Origin: Pseudomonadota bacterium
Lineage (GTDB): Bacteria; Myxococcota_A; UBA796; CAJQPC01
DNA: 64,000 nucleotides
Direction: 5' to 3'
Assembly: GCA_024228935.1 (NCBI GenBank)
Contig: JAAESX010000210.1
Coordinates: 62,001 to 126,000 of the forward strand
Positions 34,531-44,916 of the stretch are shown in pieces (the stretch's first letter is position 1; each line of letters begins with the position of its first letter). Position numbers and translations under genes: made by a program. The notes under the pieces were generated by a model. The model saw only the letters and a program-made list of their open reading frames with translations, had not been told where the DNA came from and made no database searches.

Positions 34531-36744
34531 CTACTCCGGAGTGCACGCGGCCGTCATCCGGTCGCTGGCGGCGTGGGCCTCGATGGCGCGTCGGCCCGCG
34601 TCGGTGTCTGCGCCCACCTCGAGGGCCTGCGCGAGCGCGGCATCCGCTGCGTCGCCGGCGACCTCGACCCCGGCGCGTGTCTGGGCCGAGGCGCGACGGG
34701 CCTTCCTCTCGGCGACCGCCCGGCCGGCGCCCAGCTCGCTCGCCCAGGCGTCCGCCGTCTGCAGCCACGCCCCGGACGCGGCCTCGACGGCCTCGGCACA
34801 GGCCGTCGCCTGTTCCTTGGGCAGCGACGCGCTGATGGTGTGAGTCGGGCCGGGGCCGGTGGCCTCCGGAGGCTCGGGGGGGCCCTCGGCGTTCGAGGCG
34901 TCACCGAAGGGCGGGTGCTCGTTCGGATCCACGAGCGCTTCGGGGCGCACGGGCGCCTGCTCGGGGTCCTGGGGAGCGAGCCCGTAGTCCTCGGCCTTGG
35001 GCCAGGACTCGGTGTCCGGGTACCGCTCGGGGCGGACGCGTGCCTGGGTCGTGCCGCAAGAGTCCGCGAGGGGGGTGCAGCCCGGCGTGCTCGGGTCCTC
35101 GAAGCAGTCGAGCGGCCCGGTGTAGGGATGCCCTTCGGCGGTTGGAAGGGCCCGGATCCGTGCGAGGTGGTCCGGCACCAGGTCTGGCCAGGCGCGGGCG
35201 AGCTCGTTCGTCACCGAAGCGTGCAGCCCGACGTGGGTGGGGAGGCGCTCGACCGCGGCCTCCAGGCGGCGCTCGACCTCGAGCCGGTCCGGCGGGCTCG
35301 CGGTGTGACCCGGGTTGCGGAGGACCCACACGGATTCGCAGCCGTCCTCGAGCACCCAGCCCGCATCGGCCAGCTCGTCGCGGTACCTGCGCCACTCCCC
35401 ATCCGGGACGTCCAGCAGCATCCAGGTCACGCGCTCGGACAGGTACGCCCACTTCTCCGGCCAGCGCTCGCCGTTCCGGCCCGCCATGACCGGGTCGGTC
35501 AGCGCCAGCAGGTCGATCACCGCGACATCGTTCACGAATCCCAGCAGGCCGATGTCCGTGTAGGCGACCGTCTCGTCCGGCCCGGCGTTCACGAGTGTCC
35601 AGGCCGTGGCGAACGGCATCCGCCCGCCCAGCCCGGTCCCCCAGGTCGAGTCGAGCCAGGGCATCGTCAGCGGAGCGGTCTTGCCCGAGGGGCGCGCCTC
35701 GGGGCCATCCAGGCCGTCTTCTGCGCCGGAGCGGGCGTGGGGAGCTGCTGCCAGTCCCACCAGCGCGAGGAGCGCCAAGGGTCCGCGCGTGGGCAGCCGC
35801 CGGGCGAGGTCGTCTACCGCGAGCGCCAGGGCCGCACAGGCCGCGGGCCAGAGCGGGACCAACAAGCGGAAGTTCGCCATGAAGTCGCCGTCCTGAAGCA
35901 CCACCGCGCCGAAGCCGATGAGCGCCAGCAGGGCCGGCAGGCCGCGGACGTCTCGCTGGCCCGCCCAGGCCAGGCCACGGAGCACGGACAGCGTGACCAG
36001 CGCAGGCAGCCAGGGGGCGGGCCGGGTGAAGAAGCTGAGGCCGTACTGCAGGCCCCGGTCCAGCGAGCCGGTCTTCACATGGAAGGTGTTGGGCAGGACG
36101 TCGCCGAACACCGCGAGCTTGAACGCGACCAGAGCCGCTCCACAGGCGGCGACGACCGCGACCGAGCGCTTCACGTGTCGGCCCCAGGAGCCGGTCAGCG
36201 CGTGCCAGATGCCGATGACGACGGCCACGAGCGCACCGTCCGGCCGGATCCAGGGCGCGAGGCCCAGGCCCACTGCCGACAGCGGAGCTCCGCCGGCCTG
36301 CCGCTCTTCGGCGTAGCGGGTCCAGCCCAGCGTCAGCAGGAACGCGGCGATGGGCGTCTCCATGCCCTGGACGGACCAGTAGGGAAGCCACGGGACTGCC
36401 ACTAGCGAGATGAGGCCCGCCGCAGTGGCCATCAGCGACACGCTGGACTTCAGGGCCCAGCGGCCCAGGAGAGCTACGGTCCCGATGGCGCTCAGAACTC
36501 CCAGCGCGCGAGCCGGACGCAACAGGTCGGTGTCCCCGAACAGGCTCAGCAGCAACGCCAGCCCCAGATTCGTGAGGCCCTCGAAGTGCTCGCCGGGGTT
36601 GAAGACGAGCCCCTCGCCGCTCGCCAGGTGCCGCGCGTAGCGGAACGTGATGAAGGCGTCGTCCGTCCAGATGTGCAGGTAGTGCCCGGCGTGGACCAGC
36701 AGCACGACGATGGCCGCCGCAGTCAGCGCGGCGTGCCGCTTCAC
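34531..36744 (-). CDS. GT-C family membrane glycosyltransferase with long helical tail
   Basis: 737 residues. GTG 36744 overlaps the dbpA stop by four bases. After TM1 the first loop has the GT-C motif HIWTDDAFITFRYARHLASG, then GLVFNPGEHFEG, typical of AftB-like polyprenyl-phosphate-pentose transferases. About nine more membrane helices follow to residue 360, then a periplasmic domain. The last 180 residues are Ala/Glu-rich with Pro-rich linkers, unusual for the family. Likely role: adding sugars to envelope glycans; donor unknown. Confidence 0.7.
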   Translation of the reverse strand: MKRHAALTAAAIVVLLVHAGHYLHIWTDDAFITFRYARHLASGEGLVFNPGEHFEGLTNLGLALLLSLFGDTDLLRPARALGVLSAIGTVALLGRWALKSSVSLMATAAGLISLVAVPWLPYWSVQGMETPIAAFLLTLGWTRYAEERQAGGAPLSAVGLGLAPWIRPDGALVAVVIGIWHALTGSWGRHVKRSVAVVAACGAALVAFKLAVFGDVLPNTFHVKTGSLDRGLQYGLSFFTRPAPWLPALVTLSVLRGLAWAGQRDVRGLPALLALIGFGAVVLQDGDFMANFRLLVPLWPAACAALALAVDDLARRLPTRGPLALLALVGLAAAPHARSGAEDGLDGPEARPSGKTAPLTMPWLDSTWGTGLGGRMPFATAWTLVNAGPDETVAYTDIGLLGFVNDVAVIDLLALTDPVMAGRNGERWPEKWAYLSERVTWMLLDVPDGEWRRYRDELADAGWVLEDGCESVWVLRNPGHTASPPDRLEVERRLEAAVERLPTHVGLHASVTNELARAWPDLVPDHLARIRALPTAEGHPYTGPLDCFEDPSTPGCTPLADSCGTTQARVRPERYPDTESWPKAEDYGLAPQDPEQAPVRPEALVDPNEHPPFGDASNAEGPPEPPEATGPGPTHTISASLPKEQATACAEAVEAASGAWLQTADAWASELGAGRAVAERKARRASAQTRAGVEVAGDAADAALAQALEVGADTDAGRRAIEAHAASDRMTAACTPE

Positions 36745-38120
36745 CTGTCGCCCAGGAGCACGGCGCGGAACGTGCGCTTCTTGATGCGCCCGGTCTGGAG
36801 AGCCTGCAGCGCGGCCTCGGCCTGATCGCGTCGGATGGCCACGGCGGTCGAGGTCGTGCGCAGGTCGATTCGGCCGATGGCGTCGGCGGGGATGCCGCCT
36901 TCCTTGCACAGCGCGCCGAGCACATCGCCCTTTCGAAGCTTGTCCCGGCGGCCGCCCAGGATGAGCAGCGTGCGGTTCGGGGGCCGCAGCGCGCTGAGTC
37001 CGGACGACGCCGTGGGAGCGTCGCCGCGCTCGAGGGGGCGTCCCAGGAAGTCCTCCAGGCGTTCCAGCCGGTCGTGCTCGCCAGCGACGATGGTCAGAGC
37101 GAGCCCCTCGTGTCCGGCTCGCCCCGTCCTGCCGATGCGGTGGACGTGGCTCTCGGGGTCGCGGGACAGCTCAGCCACGATGACCAGCGGCAGCTCGGGG
37201 ATGTCCAGCCCGCGCGCGGCGACGTTCGTGGCCACGAGCACCGACGCGCTGCCGTTCGCGAACCGCACGAGCACGTCGTCGCGGTCGCGCTGCTCCAGGT
37301 CCCCGTGCAGCGCCAGGGCGACGGTCCCCCGGTCTGTCAGGAACCGGGCCATCCGGTCACAGTCGATCTTGGTCTCGCAGAAGATGAGCGCGGTCGGCGG
37401 CGCGTGCTCGGCGAGGAGCTTCGCGACCAGCTCGCGGCGGTCGGCCTTGTCGCAGAGGTGGACCTCCTGCCGGAGCGTGCTCGCCTCGACCCGCGTCTCG
37501 ACGGTGACGGCGACGGGCTCGTGCTGGACGCGCTCGCTGAAGCGTCGGACTGCGTCGGGGAACGTCGCTGAGAACAGCAGCGTCTGTCGGCGCCGGGGCA
37601 GCTCGTCGAGGATGCCCTGGACCTCGTCGAGGAAGCCCATGTCCAGCATCTTGTCGGCCTCGTCGAGGACCAGCATCCCGATGTCACGGGGGTCGAGGAC
37701 CTCGTCCCGCAGGTGCTTCGCAACCCGACCGGGTGTGCCGACGACGACATGGACTCCGCGATGGAGCTGCAGCCGCTGATCTCGCACGGGACGGCCGCCA
37801 CAGGTCGTCAACACCCGCATGCTGGGCATCCGGGAGCCCAGCTTTCGGAGCTCCTCGGCGACCTGCTCAGCCAGCTCCCGCGTAGGACAGAGCACGAGCG
37901 CCTGGGGCGCGCCACGACGCTTCCGCAGGCCGTTCAGCAGCGCCAGCCCGAACGCGCCGGTCTTGCCGGACCCGGTCTTGGCCTGCCCGGTCACGTCGCG
38001 GCCCTCGAGCAGCGGAGGGAGCGCGGCCTGCTGGATCTCGGTGAGCTCGGACCAGCCCAGCTGCTCCACGGCGAGCTGGAGCGGCTCGATCAGGGGCAGG
38101 GAACGGAAGGAGTCGGCCAT
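36741..38120 (-). CDS. dbpA: DEAD-box ATP-dependent RNA helicase DbpA
   Basis: 459 residues. Complete DEAD-box set: TGQAKTGSGKTGAF (motif I), PTRELAEQV (Ia), GTPGRVAKH (Ib), VLDEADKMLD (II), FSATF (III), ATNVAARGLDIPE (V) and HRIGRTGRAGHEG (VI). The C-terminal 75 residues (TLLILGGRRDKLRKGDVLGA, GRIDLRTTSTAVAI) are the DbpA RNA-binding domain that recognises hairpin 92 of 23S rRNA, assigning it to 50S ribosome assembly. It diverges from acs. Confidence 0.9.
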   Translation of the reverse strand: MADSFRSLPLIEPLQLAVEQLGWSELTEIQQAALPPLLEGRDVTGQAKTGSGKTGAFGLALLNGLRKRRGAPQALVLCPTRELAEQVAEELRKLGSRMPSMRVLTTCGGRPVRDQRLQLHRGVHVVVGTPGRVAKHLRDEVLDPRDIGMLVLDEADKMLDMGFLDEVQGILDELPRRRQTLLFSATFPDAVRRFSERVQHEPVAVTVETRVEASTLRQEVHLCDKADRRELVAKLLAEHAPPTALIFCETKIDCDRMARFLTDRGTVALALHGDLEQRDRDDVLVRFANGSASVLVATNVAARGLDIPELPLVIVAELSRDPESHVHRIGRTGRAGHEGLALTIVAGEHDRLERLEDFLGRPLERGDAPTASSGLSALRPPNRTLLILGGRRDKLRKGDVLGALCKEGGIPADAIGRIDLRTTSTAVAIRRDQAEAALQALQTGRIKKRTFRAVLLGDR

Positions 38121-38145
38121 GTGCGGGCTGTATCGCGCTGCCGAT

Positions 38146-38151
38146 TAGGAT
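38146..38151 (+). promoter_or_regulatory. Putative -10 element of a leaderless promoter
   Basis: TAGGAT lies exactly six bases before ATG 38158 of acs. Confidence 0.5.
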
Positions 38152-38157
38152 TCCGGC

Positions 38158-40107
38158 ATGTCCACCTACGCCGTCCCTCCTCGTGTCTCCGAAGGCACCT
38201 CGTCCCCCGTCTCGAGCATGGAGGGCTGGCGCGCTGCCTGGATGGCGGCGCGGAACGACCCCGACGGCTTCTGGCTCCCGGAGACCCGGGAGCGAATCGC
38301 CTGGGACCAGCCGCCCACCGTCGGTCTGGCCGGAGACTTCCACGACATCGCCGACGAGCGCATCTCGTGGTTTGCGGACGGCCAGCTGAATGTGACACGG
38401 TCCTGTCTCGACCGGCACCTGGAGACCCGCGGCGACAAGGTCGCCATCCTGTGGGAAGGGGACGAGCCGGGCGACGTTCGACGCATCACGTACAGGGAAC
38501 TCCACGCCGAGGTCTGTCGAGCAGCGAGCGCCCTGCGAGAGCTCGGCGTACAGAAGGGCGAGCGCGTCATCATCTACATGGGCATGGTCCCCGAGGCCGC
38601 CATCGCGATGCTTGCGTGCGCTCGTCTGGGGGCCGTACACAGTGTGGTGTTCGGGGGGTTCTCGGCCGAGGCGCTGAAGGACCGGATCCGGGACTGTGCG
38701 GCCGAGGTGGTCATCACACAGGACGAAGGCATGCGGGGTGGGAAGACCATCCCGCTCAAGGCGACCTGTGATGAGGCCGTGATCGGCGAGCGCAGTGTTC
38801 GAAAGGTCCTCGTCTACCGCCGGACGGGCGTCCACGTCGCCTGGGATGCTGAGCGTGATGTGTGGTGGCACGACGTGGTCCCCACACAGTCGGCCGATCT
38901 CGATGCGGTCTCGTGCGGCGCCGAAGACCCGCTCTTCGTCCTGTACACATCAGGCTCGACGGGGCGCCCCAAGGGGCTCGTGCACAGCTGTGGTGGGTAC
39001 ATCACATGGGCCAGCTACACGCACGAGATCGTGTTCGATCTTCGCGAGGACGATGTCTATGCGTGTGTGGCGGATGTCGGCTGGATCACGGGACACACCT
39101 ACATCGTCTACGGACCCCTCGCGAACGGCGCCACGACGCTGATGTTCGAGAGCACGCCTCTGTATCCGGACTCCGGTCGATACTGGGACGTCGTACAGAG
39201 GCACGGCGTCACCATCTTCTACACGGCGCCCACTGCGATCCGCGCGCTGGCCGCGTGCGGCGATGAACATGTGACACGGTACGACCGGTCGAGCCTTCGG
39301 GTGCTGGGCACCGTCGGAGAGCCCATCAACCCCGACGCCTGGGTCTGGTACTTCGACGTGGTCGGCGAGAAGCGCTGCACGGTCGTGGACACCTGGTGGC
39401 AGACCGAGACGGGGGGCATCTGCATCACGCCCATCGCCCCGGCCACGCCCACGAAGCCCGGGAGCGCCAGCCTGCCGAACCCGGCGATCGTTCCGGTCCT
39501 GTTGGACGACCAGTCCCGGGTCATCGTCGGCCCGGGCGAGGGGCGTCTCTGCCTCGCCCAGCCCTGGCCGGGCATCGCCCGCACGGTCTGGGGCGACCAC
39601 GCTCGCTATGTCTCGACGTATTTCTCAACGTTTCCAGGGTATTACTTCACCGGAGACGGCTGTCGCCGCGACGCGGACGGGTACCACTGGATCACGGGCC
39701 GGGTCGACGACGTGCTCAACGTCAGCGGCCATCGGATGGGCACCGCCGAGTTCGAGGCCGTGCTCATGAGCATCGACGCCATCGGAGAGGCTGGCGTCGT
39801 CGGCTACCCGCACGACCTGAAGGGGCAGGGCGTGTACGCCTATGTGGTGCTCCAGTCCGACGCTGGGGAGGTGACCGACCAGGAACTCGAGGCCATCATC
39901 CGGGCCGCCTGCCGGACGCAGATCGGCGCCCATGCGCGGGTGGACCTGGTCCAGGTGGTCCCCGGGCTCCCCAAGACCCGCTCGGGGAAGGTCATGCGCC
40001 GGATCCTGCGCAAGGTCGCCGAGGGGCCCCCCGACCAGCTCGGCGACGTGTCCACGCTCGCGGATCCGAGCGTGGTCGAGGCCATCGTGGCGGGCGCCAA
40101 GCGCTGA
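38158..40107 (+). CDS. acs: Acetyl-CoA synthetase
   Basis: 649 residues, the standard length. Motifs: VLYTSGSTGRPKGLVHSCGG (P-loop), TWWQTETGG (adenylate binding), GYYFTGDGCRRDADGYHWI, GRVDDVLNVSGHRMGTAEFE (hinge), and KTRSGKVMRRILR with the catalytic Lys that is reversibly acetylated in this family. The enzyme makes acetyl-CoA from acetate, ATP and CoA in the cytosol. No ribosome site precedes the ATG, but a -10-like TAGGAT is six bases away, so the message may be leaderless. Confidence 0.93.
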   Translation: MSTYAVPPRVSEGTSSPVSSMEGWRAAWMAARNDPDGFWLPETRERIAWDQPPTVGLAGDFHDIADERISWFADGQLNVTRSCLDRHLETRGDKVAILWEGDEPGDVRRITYRELHAEVCRAASALRELGVQKGERVIIYMGMVPEAAIAMLACARLGAVHSVVFGGFSAEALKDRIRDCAAEVVITQDEGMRGGKTIPLKATCDEAVIGERSVRKVLVYRRTGVHVAWDAERDVWWHDVVPTQSADLDAVSCGAEDPLFVLYTSGSTGRPKGLVHSCGGYITWASYTHEIVFDLREDDVYACVADVGWITGHTYIVYGPLANGATTLMFESTPLYPDSGRYWDVVQRHGVTIFYTAPTAIRALAACGDEHVTRYDRSSLRVLGTVGEPINPDAWVWYFDVVGEKRCTVVDTWWQTETGGICITPIAPATPTKPGSASLPNPAIVPVLLDDQSRVIVGPGEGRLCLAQPWPGIARTVWGDHARYVSTYFSTFPGYYFTGDGCRRDADGYHWITGRVDDVLNVSGHRMGTAEFEAVLMSIDAIGEAGVVGYPHDLKGQGVYAYVVLQSDAGEVTDQELEAIIRAACRTQIGAHARVDLVQVVPGLPKTRSGKVMRRILRKVAEGPPDQLGDVSTLADPSVVEAIVAGAKR

Positions 40108-40114
40108 TCTGGAG

Positions 40115-41326
40115 CTACCCCAGGTCGTACGGATCGGGCTCTTCTGGCGAGCGCGCGGCATGTGCGGCGCGGATGGCCTCGTCGTCCTCGAGGGCGCGTC
40201 GAGCGGCTCGCAAGAGGCGTCGGCAGGACGCGGCGAGCTCGGCGGCGTCGGCGCCCGAGGCGGTCCAGTGGTCCCGGTGGAACTCCAGGATGCGGTGGGC
40301 GTACGCGTCGTCGACCCTGTCCTCGTCGGGAGCATCGGCCGGCGCGAAGCCCAGGCGCGCCAGGGGGCTCGCCTCGGTCAGGGTCGCCGCGAGCAGGATC
40401 AGGCGGTCGAGGGCCGTGCGAGGGAGCTCGGCGACGTCCGAGCCCTCGCGGCACCACTCGCCGGTCGGCGCGGACAGGTCGAGGGGCGGCTCGGCACCGA
40501 CGGGACGGAGCCCCTTGGACTCGGGCGCGGCCACGTGGCTGCCGTGCAGGCCGAACGGGTCCTCCTCGTCGACGCCGGCGAACAGGTCGTCGGTCGGCTC
40601 GTCGCCAGGGGGGAGGCCCGGCGCGATCACGTCGGGGACCAGCGGGGCCTCGATGTCGCGCGGCAGGAGCTCGACGATCTCGGGGCAGGCTCCGATCCAG
40701 ATGGCGTCCAGGTGCAGGAGCAGGTCCAGTGACTTCCAGCACGCGCGGGACCGCCCCTCGCGCCCGCGCCCGACGCGCAGCACCAGCTCCCGAAGGGTGA
40801 GGCCCGTCGCGGCGAGCTCGTAGGTGCGACGGGTGACGCCGTCTATCGTCAGGTGGGCCTTCACCGGCCGCACGTAGACCCCCTCGTCGAGCCAGGGCTG
40901 GAGCGCCGCAGCGACGCGGGCCGGCGGCCGTGCTCGCTCCAGCGCGGTGGCGGAGAGGCCCCACAGGTCGAACTGCAGGGGATGGCCCGAGGTGGTCCGC
41001 GCCGAGAGGGGGTGCCACTCCGAGCTCAGACCGGTCTGCAGGCCCTCGGCGACCCAGCTCACCAGGTGGTCGGTCGCTTGGCGGGTGGCCCATTCCCGGG
41101 GAGCGCCGCGACGGATGGCGTTCTCGATGTCCCGGACCAGGTGTCCGGAGCTGGCCTTGTGCCGGAGCTGGAGCTGGGGCCGATGCACGTCGACCGCCCA
41201 GCCCTGGTTCAGCACGATGTCCAGATCGTCGGGACCTCGAGTCAGGCGGAGCGACCCGGTGGGGCCGGTGTGGTAGGGCGAGAGCATCGCGCGAAACTCG
41301 CGCGGGCTTCCGAGGCGGTGTGTCAT
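40115..41326 (-). CDS. Hypothetical protein, 403 aa, with J-domain-like C-terminus
   Basis: No signal peptide or membrane segment. The N-terminal 200 residues alternate strands and helices and are unrecognised; the middle is acidic and Pro-rich. The last 85 residues read like a degenerate J-domain or PATAN-effector tail: PLARLGF..., then AYAHRILEFHRDHW, then RLLRAARRALEDDEAIRAA, which resembles the YRxLxxAxxxLxDPxxRxxYD pattern. The HPD tripeptide is not evident. Function unknown. It ends eight bases from the convergent acs. Confidence 0.55.
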   Translation of the reverse strand: MTHRLGSPREFRAMLSPYHTGPTGSLRLTRGPDDLDIVLNQGWAVDVHRPQLQLRHKASSGHLVRDIENAIRRGAPREWATRQATDHLVSWVAEGLQTGLSSEWHPLSARTTSGHPLQFDLWGLSATALERARPPARVAAALQPWLDEGVYVRPVKAHLTIDGVTRRTYELAATGLTLRELVLRVGRGREGRSRACWKSLDLLLHLDAIWIGACPEIVELLPRDIEAPLVPDVIAPGLPPGDEPTDDLFAGVDEEDPFGLHGSHVAAPESKGLRPVGAEPPLDLSAPTGEWCREGSDVAELPRTALDRLILLAATLTEASPLARLGFAPADAPDEDRVDDAYAHRILEFHRDHWTASGADAAELAASCRRLLRAARRALEDDEAIRAAHAARSPEEPDPYDLG

Positions 41327-41396
41327 GCAGTCCTCCGTGGGGCGAGGCGTCGTGCCGTGTAGATGCGCCGTCCAAGCGTATCCACAGCGTATTGAA

Positions 41397-41408
41397 GGAA
41401 ACGTTTCC
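41397..41408. promoter_or_regulatory. Perfect 12-bp palindrome GGAAACGTTTCC
   Basis: Lies in the 136-bp divergent region between the 403-aa gene and the metallophosphoesterase gene. Its AACGTT core recalls LacI-type operators, but no regulator of that family is in the window. Confidence 0.4.
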
Positions 41409-41462
41409 GGTGGATTTCGGTTGGGCCCGACGATCGGGGCCGGAACGTGCGAGGCTCATCGC

Positions 41463-42347
41463 ATGCTGCTGACGACCCTGGCCTGTGTTGGAGCTCCCAC
41501 GGACACCGCGACGACGGACTCCGAGCCCCCGCCTCCGATGGAGCACCTGTTCTCGTTCGTGGTCATCGCGGATCCCCACATCTCGACGGGCGTGGACAAC
41601 CAGAACCGCCTGGCGGCCGCGGTCGAGTGGGTCAACCAGGAGTCGGTCACCGAGCCGATCGAGCTGGTCTGGGTCGTGGGCGACATCGGCTGGGGCGAAG
41701 GGCTGCCCATCAGCAAGGAGCTGCTCGACGAGCTCATCGTCCCGTACGCCCCCATCATCGGCGACAACGAGGTGTACTTCGGCGACGGCGCTCGCTTCGA
41801 CGAGATCTACAGCCCCCAGTACAAGGTGCTGGAGGAGACCTTCGACGGCTGGACCCGCGGGCAGACCGAGGTCTACGACGACGTGAACGACCGCGACATG
41901 GTCCTGCAGAACTTCGCCTTCAGTTTCAGGGAGCTGCGCTGGGTCGGTCTGGACTGGTGCTCGCGCGACGACAGCTCGCTCTACTCGGAGTTCGCCGAGC
42001 TGCACGACGTCGATGGCGGGACCTTCCCGTACTTCTCGGATGAGCTGCTCTCGTTCGAGGCCACGCTCGACGAGAGCGTCCTGATGTTCTCGCACCACCC
42101 GATGCACCTGGGGTCGTTCGACCTGGTCGAGATGGAGTCCATCACGGGCGTGACGTCGCAGCAGCAGGTCGCGGCCAACTGGGCGGGGCACATCCACCAG
42201 ACCGCCGAGATCGACGTGCCCGAGGGCGGGTACACCTCGTACGTGACCGACGCGACATGGGACGACGACAACACCGTGCGTGTCGTCCGGGTGCTCGGAA
42301 ACGGGGTGGGGTTCGAATACGAACAGAGCCTGGTGGTCATCGACTGA
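41463..42347 (+). CDS. Calcineurin-like metallophosphoesterase lipoprotein
   Basis: 294 residues from ATG 41463. MLLTTLAC puts the lipobox Cys at residue 8, followed by a Thr/Asp/Pro linker. Metallophosphoesterase motifs: FVVIADPHIS (DxH), VWVVGDIGWGEG (GD), PIIGDNEVYFGDG (usually GNHE, here GDNE), FSHHPMHLG (His) and WAGHIHQTAE (GHxH). The substitution of GNHE by GDNE replaces the usual Asn-His pair by Asp-Asn, so activity may be altered. Predicted envelope location; substrate unknown. Confidence 0.75.
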   Translation: MLLTTLACVGAPTDTATTDSEPPPPMEHLFSFVVIADPHISTGVDNQNRLAAAVEWVNQESVTEPIELVWVVGDIGWGEGLPISKELLDELIVPYAPIIGDNEVYFGDGARFDEIYSPQYKVLEETFDGWTRGQTEVYDDVNDRDMVLQNFAFSFRELRWVGLDWCSRDDSSLYSEFAELHDVDGGTFPYFSDELLSFEATLDESVLMFSHHPMHLGSFDLVEMESITGVTSQQQVAANWAGHIHQTAEIDVPEGGYTSYVTDATWDDDNTVRVVRVLGNGVGFEYEQSLVVID

Positions 42348-42358
42348 CCACCAGGCTC
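42326..42358 (+). terminator. Hairpin spanning the stop codon of the phosphoesterase gene
   Basis: A perfect 14-bp inverted repeat (42326-42339 and 42345-42358) with a five-base loop includes the stop codon. No T-tract follows. Confidence 0.5.
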
Positions 42359-42367
42359 CGTGTGTCC

Positions 42368-42386
42368 GCTACTGAGGATCAGTAGC
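42368..42386 (-). terminator. Hairpin downstream of ahcY
   Basis: GCTACTGA and TCAGTAGC pair around a three-base loop seven bases beyond the ahcY stop. No U-tract is present; it could end transcription from either side of this convergent junction. Confidence 0.4.
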
Positions 42387-42392
42387 GCCCGA

Positions 42393-43913
<1,521 letters not shown>

Positions 43914-43951
43914 GACGGGCTCCGAGGCCGGGGGAAAAGGAATCGTTGTGC

Positions 43952-43981
43952 TCCATCCGTTTAGCCGGATGGACGGATGGA
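43952..43981. promoter_or_regulatory. Candidate SahR operator between ahcY and its regulator
   Basis: TCCATCCG (43952-43959), six bases, CGGATGGA (43966-43973), then CGGATGGA again (43974-43981): an 8-bp perfect inverted repeat plus a direct copy. The second copy would fall in the -35 region of the regulator promoter (-10-like TAGGAA at 43993-43998), so binding could control both divergent genes. Confidence 0.55.
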
Positions 43982-44004
43982 TTGCAAGGGGCTAGGAAAC
44001 ACAG

Positions 44005-44916
44005 GTGAGAGTCTTCGACGTCCTGAGTGCCCTGTCCGAGCCCGTCAGAGTGCGCCTCCTGGCGCTCCTGGAGGTCGAGGAGCTGGGCGTGAAGGAGCTC
44101 CAGGAGACCCTGTCGCTGCCGCAGTCGACGATCTCCCGGCACCTGAAGGTCCTGCACGAGCGCGGCCTCGTCCAGAAGCGCTCGGCCGGCACCAGCAGCC
44201 TGTTCCGGGTGACGCAGTGGGACGCCTCGACGTCGGCGCTGTGGGCATCGGTGCGGGGTTCGGTCGAGGAGCTCCGAGCCGCGGACCTGGCTCGGATGCA
44301 GACCGTGCTGGCCCTTCGTCGCGCCGACGGCGAGGACTTCTTCACCCGTCACGCCTCGCAGTGGGACGCCTTGCGAGAAGACCTCTTCGGCCGGGACTTC
44401 CTGGTCCCGACGCTGTTGTCACTCCTGCCCGACGGCCTGGTGATCGCGGACCTGGGCTGTGGCACCGGAGAGATGCTCGCGCGGCTGGCGCCCGTCAGCG
44501 ATCGCGTGATCGGGGTCGACCGCGAGCCGGCGATGCTCGAGCAGGCCCGCCGGCGAGGGGAGTTCGACCTGCGGGTCGGTGAGCTCCACGACCTGCCGCT
44601 CGAGGACGAGGAGCTCGATCTGGCGCTGCTGGTGCTCGTCCTCCACCACGTCGCCGAGCTGGAGCCGGTCTTCGCCGAGCTGGCCCGTGTCCTGAAGCCG
44701 GGCGGCCGGGCCGTCATCCTCGAGATGGTCGAGCACAGCCGCTCCGAGTTCCGTCGCACGATGGGTCACAAGCACCTGGGCTTCGCCGTCGAGTCCCTGT
44801 CGGCGCCGGGGCTGTCGCTGTCGCGTCATCAGCTGTTGTCGCGCTCGGACGAGGCGCTCGGTCCGGGCCTGCAGCTCGTCGTGCTTCAGCGAGACCCGAA
44901 CCGAAGCCCGAGCTGA
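44005..44916 (+). CDS. ArsR-family regulator fused to SAM-methyltransferase-like domain (SahR-like)
   Basis: 303 residues from GTG 44005, six bases after TAGGAA. Residues 1-75 are an ArsR winged helix-turn-helix (LSLPQSTISRHLKVLHERGL). Residues about 130-290 are a class I methyltransferase fold with IADLGCGTGEMLARL (SAM/SAH loop), VIGVDREPAMLEQA and LHHVAELEPVFAELARVLKP. SahR of Proteobacteria has this fusion, senses S-adenosylhomocysteine and controls ahcY and methionine-cycle genes. Position divergent from ahcY makes that role likely; whether the domain still methylates anything is unknown. Confidence 0.8.
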   Translation: MRVFDVLSALSEPVRVRLLALLEVEELGVKELQETLSLPQSTISRHLKVLHERGLVQKRSAGTSSLFRVTQWDASTSALWASVRGSVEELRAADLARMQTVLALRRADGEDFFTRHASQWDALREDLFGRDFLVPTLLSLLPDGLVIADLGCGTGEMLARLAPVSDRVIGVDREPAMLEQARRRGEFDLRVGELHDLPLEDEELDLALLVLVLHHVAELEPVFAELARVLKPGGRAVILEMVEHSRSEFRRTMGHKHLGFAVESLSAPGLSLSRHQLLSRSDEALGPGLQLVVLQRDPNRSPS

